From Pseudomonas sp. S37 (GTDB taxonomy: Bacteria; Pseudomonadota; Gammaproteobacteria; Pseudomonadales; Pseudomonadaceae), in assembly GCF_016658545.1 (NCBI RefSeq), contig NZ_JACVZC010000057.1, positions 1 through 36,668 on the forward strand: a stretch of 36,668 nucleotides of DNA, given 5' to 3'. Positions 31,914 to 36,668 of this stretch are shown piece by piece. Positions within the stretch are counted from its first letter, which is position 1; every line of letters begins with the position of its first letter. The translations under genes were made by a program, and so were the position numbers. Below the pieces are notes generated by a model, which saw only the letters and a program-made list of their open reading frames with translations, did not search any database and was not told the DNA's origin.

Positions 31914-34760
31914 CAGCGCTTCGGGGCGCTGCAACATTCCGCCTACACCCTGCGCGCGCTGCGCCTGGGCTATGTCTATGTGTTCATGAAAGGCGCGCTG
32001 GGCGAACGGCTGGTCATTCACGAATACGTCGGCGCAGGCCGTTATAAAGAGCTGCTCTACCGCGGGCTGGAGGACTACCACCTGCGGGACCGTTACCTGT
32101 CCAGCGGCACCATGGGCTGGGTGTGGGCCGACACCTGCCCCGATACCGCCAGTGAAGTGTGGATCGGCTACAGCCCGCACCTGTGGACCAACGCCATGAC
32201 CGCCCGCATCACCGGCTCGCCTGCCCTGCGCAAGCGGCACATGCGCCAGCTCGACATGGCCGAGCTGATCGCCGGCAACCAGGCCCCCTCGACCCAGCCC
32301 CATGTGCTGCCGGTCAGTGCCCTGCAAACCTGGGTCGAAGACTACAAACCCACCGACCGGCGCATGCCCCTGACCTGGAGCAGCGACCCGATCCACGAAA
32401 CCTTGCCCATCGGCAACCTCGTCGCCGTCAGCCGCCACTACCCCTACACCCAGCCGAAGGTACCGGTCGTGGTGGCGCTCGCCGACGCCGAGGGCATGGC
32501 CCTGGACCTGAGCCTGACGGTGTCGGCTTACCAGCATCAACTGCGCGACCTGATACCCGCCGAGCAGCTGGAACACCTGAAGCCCGCACAACCGCCTGAA
32601 CAGGAACGCGTGCCGGCGTGCTTCAAGCTGGACGCCGAGCAGCTGAGCGTGCAAAGCCGCGACTTCCACCACCGCAACTTGGTGGCCATGCTGCTGAACA
32701 AGACCCTGGAAAGCCTGTACCCGGCCGATGCGCCTGCCGTGGAGCTGGCCGAATTCCGGCTTGGCATCGAGCGCCGCGGACCCGCCCTGTCGCCGTCCGA
32801 GTCACGCTTCCAGGCCCTCACCCACGAAGACTACTCCCCCCACGGTGCGCGCCTGGCACAGCGCCTGGACCTCGCCAAGTACCAGCGTTTCAACAGTGAA
32901 CGCGATGAACTGGAACGGCGGATCATCGCGTTGCGCAACCAGGCCCTGCAAGCCAGCAACGACCATGACGCCTGGCTCGGAACCGCCGAACCCCAGCATG
33001 TCGATAACCCCTACAGCCTGGCCGCTGCACTGGCCTGTTACGACCGTGACGAGATCGCTTCGGCCCGCGGGCTGGAAATTACACTGGCACTGCTGATTCA
33101 GCCGATGGGCCAGCCCACGCCCGGGACCGAAGAACAGGACCAGCGGTTCAAGCGCCTCGAACAGTGGCTGGACCAACACGACAGCCCGCTGTACACCGCC
33201 CTGGCACCGTTCAACCCGTTCAAGGACAAGGCCGATGCGATCGGCGGCCTGCTCGGCGCCAGCGACAACGTGATCCAAGGCTTGGCCGGCCGCTTCCCCG
33301 CCATGGCCGGCATCACCGATCTCACCGCCCAGACGGTGAACACCGTGGTGCTCAAGCGCCTGCGTGGGCAGACGAGGTGGGATGCCAGTCATGGCCTGCG
33401 TCAACAAGTGTTGCTGGCGGCGCGTGAGGGTAATGCCGAGAAAGCCCTGGGGCTGCTGGCGGCGCGCTACCGCATCACCGGCCAGGCCATCGCGGAGAAT
33501 CCCTTCAGCGAGGAGGTACACAAGTACCTGAAGAGCGGCATGGCGCAGGTTGAAGAGATGAAGGAACTGCGCATCTCGGGTAGCCGGACGGTATCGATTG
33601 AACTGACCACCACCGCGCGGGTGAAACCCAACTTCCTCGGGTTGCTGACAACGGGCGGTGGCGGGGGTTTGAACGCTGGGATGCTGTGGTTCAACGTGAT
33701 CTCGCTCAAGGCGGCTTACAACAGCCTGCAGCAGAGTGATGCACCGGAATACACGATGGGGTTTGCTTCATCGATTCTTGGAGTAATTGGCGCAACATCG
33801 GCGACGCTGGTCAGCGTCCGCGCAACGCAGAAGGCCGTGATGCTGAGGTTGAGTTCAACAGCACCGGGGATGGCTTTTGGCAATGGCATCATTAACTTTT
33901 TAACGAGTAATCTCTTTGCGCGAGTTTCAGCCTACCCAGCGATAGCAGCAGGATTTTTCTCTGATGGATTTAAATCAATACGCCAATTGCAGAACGGCGA
34001 TCCCACCTCTGGGATATATACAGCGACTGGCGGTGCTTTAACGGGTTTGGGTTCTATTCTAACTCTAGAAGGAGCCCTTGCCATCGCAGGCACGACGATT
34101 GTTATTCCCTTTGCAGGCTGGACAGCAGCGGGACTTGTACTGGTAGGAGCCGCGTTGATTGGCATAGGACTATATTTCCACTCAAATGCACACTCCCGCC
34201 TTCACAACCCTCTAGAACTATGGGCGTGCAGAGGCATTTTCGGCACGAGGAAAAATGACGGCGAGGTACGAGAAAATATAAAGCTTGATTTTGAAAAAAA
34301 ACTACCGCCATTTCGCCATCTCCACGATGAAGTCAAGGCTTGGCAGGTGGAATTTTTCTCGCCAAGAATTATATCAACGATGCAATCCGAGCAACTCGGT
34401 GTAGCCGGTCTCACGACAGGATTCAACCTGCAAAACGAGTGGTCGACACCTGACTGGACAACAATTATCCACACACACGTTACTCATGAAGGTTCAACAG
34501 TTGAGCTCACCCTTCTATTACCAGGTTTTTCACTAGGCCAAAGCGAATGGTCAGGCGATTTTATCAGCCATAGCTTCGACAAAAATATAATCCGCCTCCC
34601 TGTAACACCCGACTGCCACATGACACCCGCTGGTTTAGTACTTCATTACAAGGTTGAAGCGAGAGGAATCAGAGCTGTGACGCTCACGCTTGATTACGAT
34701 AAAAACAGAAGCCTAGATAATAACACCTCCTCTACTACCACACTTTATCTGGAGCGCTAA
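31770..34760 (+). CDS. T6SS pore-forming effector, VasX / BTH_I2691-like
   Basis: This 996-residue protein is close in size to VasX of Vibrio cholerae (about 1085). The N-terminal region (CSARIPILPVRYAIVPR; FGALQHSAYTLRALRLGYVYVF; MGWVWADTCPDTASEVWIGYSPHLWT) matches the T6SS effector BTH_I2691/VasX N-terminal domain that directs loading on the T6SS spike. A long helical middle (about 250-570) follows. The C-terminal toxin begins near residue 590, with hydrophobic helices around 615-640, 650-680, 695-730 and 760-825, then a soluble tail ending LYLER. Such proteins insert in target-cell membranes. The start overlaps the immunity 2 stop by 4 bases, and immunity 3 follows 4 bases after the stop. 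No VgrG, Hcp, PAAR or T6SS structural gene is in the window. Confidence 0.85.
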   Translation: MTDASVSSATSGPACSARIPILPVRYAIVPRTGDMPACRYADSGFNLEQRFGALQHSAYTLRALRLGYVYVFMKGALGERLVIHEYVGAGRYKELLYRGLEDYHLRDRYLSSGTMGWVWADTCPDTASEVWIGYSPHLWTNAMTARITGSPALRKRHMRQLDMAELIAGNQAPSTQPHVLPVSALQTWVEDYKPTDRRMPLTWSSDPIHETLPIGNLVAVSRHYPYTQPKVPVVVALADAEGMALDLSLTVSAYQHQLRDLIPAEQLEHLKPAQPPEQERVPACFKLDAEQLSVQSRDFHHRNLVAMLLNKTLESLYPADAPAVELAEFRLGIERRGPALSPSESRFQALTHEDYSPHGARLAQRLDLAKYQRFNSERDELERRIIALRNQALQASNDHDAWLGTAEPQHVDNPYSLAAALACYDRDEIASARGLEITLALLIQPMGQPTPGTEEQDQRFKRLEQWLDQHDSPLYTALAPFNPFKDKADAIGGLLGASDNVIQGLAGRFPAMAGITDLTAQTVNTVVLKRLRGQTRWDASHGLRQQVLLAAREGNAEKALGLLAARYRITGQAIAENPFSEEVHKYLKSGMAQVEEMKELRISGSRTVSIELTTTARVKPNFLGLLTTGGGGGLNAGMLWFNVISLKAAYNSLQQSDAPEYTMGFASSILGVIGATSATLVSVRATQKAVMLRLSSTAPGMAFGNGIINFLTSNLFARVSAYPAIAAGFFSDGFKSIRQLQNGDPTSGIYTATGGALTGLGSILTLEGALAIAGTTIVIPFAGWTAAGLVLVGAALIGIGLYFHSNAHSRLHNPLELWACRGIFGTRKNDGEVRENIKLDFEKKLPPFRHLHDEVKAWQVEFFSPRIISTMQSEQLGVAGLTTGFNLQNEWSTPDWTTIIHTHVTHEGSTVELTLLLPGFSLGQSEWSGDFISHSFDKNIIRLPVTPDCHMTPAGLVLHYKVEARGIRAVTLTLDYDKNRSLDNNTSSTTTLYLER
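33483..33817. repeat. 335-bp exact direct repeat, copy B
   Basis: Identical to 28506-28840, at codons 572-683 of the complete effector. It marks the upstream border of the diverging toxin tail. Confidence 0.9.
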
Positions 34761-34764
34761 ATTC

Positions 34765-35643
34765 ATGGCTACTGCTTGGCTTTTTAATCCATCGCACAAC
34801 TCAGGGATCAAGCCAAAAATCTCTGGACAACTTGTTCAAGCACAAAATTCAATCTTATGCTTGCGAAACCCTTGGGTCTCAGACTCGGTATTCATGGGGA
34901 AAATCTACACCGCAATGATTATATCCACATGCATATTCTCTGTTTTCAACCTCACTGACAGCAATGTAGATTACTCACTAGAGGGTGGTTCAATCTTCGT
35001 TGCCATGCTAATTTTAGCACCGTTCATTTTTACGCCATTTTTAGCATATAGAATATTTTTCATAAAAAACCTTTCAAACATACTCCTGAACCGCCTAACA
35101 AAAAAAATCTATTACAAACGATTAAACAACCTCATAGTCTTCGACTGGAACAACGTTGGAGGCGGCGTATTCAAACGCACAGAGTTCACTGGCTCATCCT
35201 TCACCACCAGCTACGCCCTCGCCTTCGCCCCGCGCCGGGAGGACGGCACCCTCCACCAAAAAGACTGCCTATGGGTCGACAGCAACGAACCCACCGATTC
35301 CGATACCCGACACGTCGCCGAAGTCTGGGAGTACCTCCGCCACTTCATGGACCACGGCTCGGACAAGCTCCCACCGCCCGGCGAACCCAACTGGTGGCAC
35401 AAACCACTGCACGCCATCTGCCTGACCCCGGCAGAGGCCTGGCGCCACTACGCCCCGTGGCGTACCGGCGAACCCGGTGAAATGCAGGGCAAGAAAAACT
35501 GGCAGCTGCCGTTCTGGGCCGTGCTGTTTCCCTACAACATCACGGTCGCCATCGCCTGGTACTTCGTCTGCAAGCTCTTCAATGTCCGTGCAGCACCACC
35601 ACCGGCGGAGGCCTTCGAAGGGGCGCCTGCTAAGCCCGAATGA
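34765..35643 (+). CDS. DUF6708-like membrane immunity protein 3
   Basis: This 292-residue protein is the cognate immunity candidate for the complete effector, starting 4 bases after its stop codon. It shares helices and the C-terminal half with the other two. Its N-terminal half is closer to immunity 1 (NLTDSNVDYSLEGGSIF versus NLTDSNIDYSLDGGTIF) than to immunity 2, in step with the toxins 1 and 3 being clearly related in their tails. The very end (FEGAPAKPE) differs from the other copies and it is not followed by an effector gene, so this is the end of the array. The last 14 bases overlap the convergent methyltransferase gene. Confidence 0.8.
   Translation: MATAWLFNPSHNSGIKPKISGQLVQAQNSILCLRNPWVSDSVFMGKIYTAMIISTCIFSVFNLTDSNVDYSLEGGSIFVAMLILAPFIFTPFLAYRIFFIKNLSNILLNRLTKKIYYKRLNNLIVFDWNNVGGGVFKRTEFTGSSFTTSYALAFAPRREDGTLHQKDCLWVDSNEPTDSDTRHVAEVWEYLRHFMDHGSDKLPPPGEPNWWHKPLHAICLTPAEAWRHYAPWRTGEPGEMQGKKNWQLPFWAVLFPYNITVAIAWYFVCKLFNVRAAPPPAEAFEGAPAKPE
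35193..35610. repeat. Conserved immunity C-terminal arm, copy 3
   Basis: This aligns without gaps to 31309-31726 (offset 3884) with few differences, then loses similarity at the last 20 or so codons of the immunity gene. It is the downstream arm flanking the specificity module of the complete effector-immunity pair. Confidence 0.85.
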
Positions 35644-36442
35644 GCACCACCTCAAGGTACTCACTCGGCACCACCAACGACGACGGGCCTGCGACGTTGC
35701 TCTCATCCAGCAACTGGGTCAGGTCCCTTTCAAGTGCACCGGCGGCCTCCGGCTCCAGCGAGGCAAATGCCTTGTGCACCGGCCCATACCAGCTGCGAAA
35801 CACATCGATGAAGTGCGCCGCCGAGCGGTAGCGGAAGTTGAACTGCTGGCGGTTGACCTGCAATTCACCAAGCGCCCCCTCGAACATCACCCGCAGCTGT
35901 TCCTCATCACCCCAGCGCGATGGCGGCAAAGCGCCAGCTGGCGGCGGCACGTGCCGCCCGAGGGTCTTGAACATCTGCCCGACAAAGCCTTGCGGGGTCC
36001 AGTTGGCCAGGCCAATGCGGCCACCAGGCCGGCATACCCGGGCCAGTTCACGCGCAGCCTGTGGCTGGTTGGGGGCGAACATCACGCCAAAGGTGGAAAG
36101 CACCGCATCGAAGGTGCCATCGGCAAACGGCAGCGCTTCAGCATCGGCGGCCTGGAACAACACGTTAAGGTGTTCGGCCCGGGCACGCTCCTCACCACGC
36201 TTGAGCAATTCAGGTACATAGTCCGTGGAGGTGACGCGGCAGCCGCGCCGGGCAGCAGCCAGGGTGGCGTTGCCATTGCCGGCGGCTACATCCAGCACCT
36301 GTTCGTCCCAGCGCAGGTCACAGGCTTCGGCCAGGCGTTCGCCTACCAGTTGCAGGGTGGTGCCGATTACCGCGTAGTCGCCACTGGCCCAGGCGGCTTG
36401 TTGGCGGGCTTTGAGGGCATTGGTGTCCAAAGGGGTGCTCAT
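35630..36442 (-). CDS. SAM-dependent methyltransferase (class I, UbiE-like)
   Basis: This 270-residue protein has motif I VLDVAAGNGNATLAAAR near residues 49-65, an acidic strand-2 end (VTSTDYVPELL), AADAEALPFADGTFDAVLSTFGVMFAP (motifs II and IV) and a class I Rossmann core of the UbiE/Methyltransf_11 type. The substrate is not apparent. It reads toward the effector array and overlaps the immunity 3 gene by 14 bases at the 3' ends. It is probably a resident chromosomal gene at the border of the array. Confidence 0.88.
   Translation of the reverse strand: MSTPLDTNALKARQQAAWASGDYAVIGTTLQLVGERLAEACDLRWDEQVLDVAAGNGNATLAAARRGCRVTSTDYVPELLKRGEERARAEHLNVLFQAADAEALPFADGTFDAVLSTFGVMFAPNQPQAARELARVCRPGGRIGLANWTPQGFVGQMFKTLGRHVPPPAGALPPSRWGDEEQLRVMFEGALGELQVNRQQFNFRYRSAAHFIDVFRSWYGPVHKAFASLEPEAAGALERDLTQLLDESNVAGPSSLVVPSEYLEVVLIRA

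Positions 36443-36668
<226 letters not shown>

Noticed and set aside
28506..35610. Repeats in the effector locus as a transposon or CRISPR
   Set aside because: The repeats are coding parts of duplicated effector and immunity genes. There are no transposase genes, no terminal inverted repeats with target duplications, and no regular short spacers.

Overview
The window is a GC-rich stretch of chromosome most likely from the Pseudomonas putida group. The evidence is the kdgD/MFS transporter/garD/semialdehyde dehydrogenase operon, the recurring P. putida-type REP sequences (core tgtgggagcgggttTacccgc), the codon use, and a T6SS VasX-like effector locus. No tRNA, rRNA, CRISPR array or insertion sequence was seen. 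The right end (36628-36668) is a 41-base run of G that looks like a sequencing or assembly artefact at a contig end.

Layout. (1) 277-6071: an aldarate catabolic operon (kdgD, MFS aldarate symporter, garD, alpha-ketoglutarate semialdehyde dehydrogenase), closed by a clear terminator and followed by a convergent FadR-type GntR regulator. The regulator's probable operator (an 11-mer containing TTGTACGAT) lies upstream of both kdgD and the regulator gene. Together these genes take up galactarate/glucarate and convert it to 2-oxoglutarate. (2) 7202-12610: ordinary accessory genes: a small exported protein, a quinone-oxidoreductase/LysR pair, a YeeE/YedE sulfur-compound transporter, a LysR regulator and a YdcZ-family membrane protein. 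(3) 12805-22866: a MarR regulator followed by eight tightly packed, often overlapping genes that look like an undescribed small-molecule biosynthetic cluster. They encode a FeeM-like N-acyl amino acid synthase, a methyltransferase, a VAO-type FAD oxidase, an AlkC/AlkD-type HEAT-repeat DNA-alkylation-repair-like protein, a peroxiredoxin-like protein, a flavin-dependent halogenase-like protein with both halogenase motifs, an amidase-signature hydrolase and a CPA2 antiporter. There is no PKS or NRPS. (4) 22830-28136: a periplasmic protein, a TonB-dependent siderophore receptor, a sorbosone-dehydrogenase-like lipoprotein with a DUF2231 membrane protein, and a small lipoprotein. (5) 28489-35643: a T6SS pore-forming (VasX/BTH_I2691-like) effector-immunity locus in three tandem copies. 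Only copy 3 has a full effector. Copy 1 keeps seven N-terminal codons fused out of frame to an intact C-terminal toxin. Copy 2 is an in-frame 65-codon remnant joining the first 49 codons to the last dozen or so. All three immunity genes are intact. (6) 35630-36442: a SAM-dependent methyltransferase, convergent with the last immunity gene.

The two regions most worth attention are the effector locus, where an AT-rich specificity module spanning toxin tail and immunity head sits between highly conserved GC-rich arms, and the biosynthetic cluster, whose embedded DNA-repair-like gene suggests self-protection against a DNA-reactive product.
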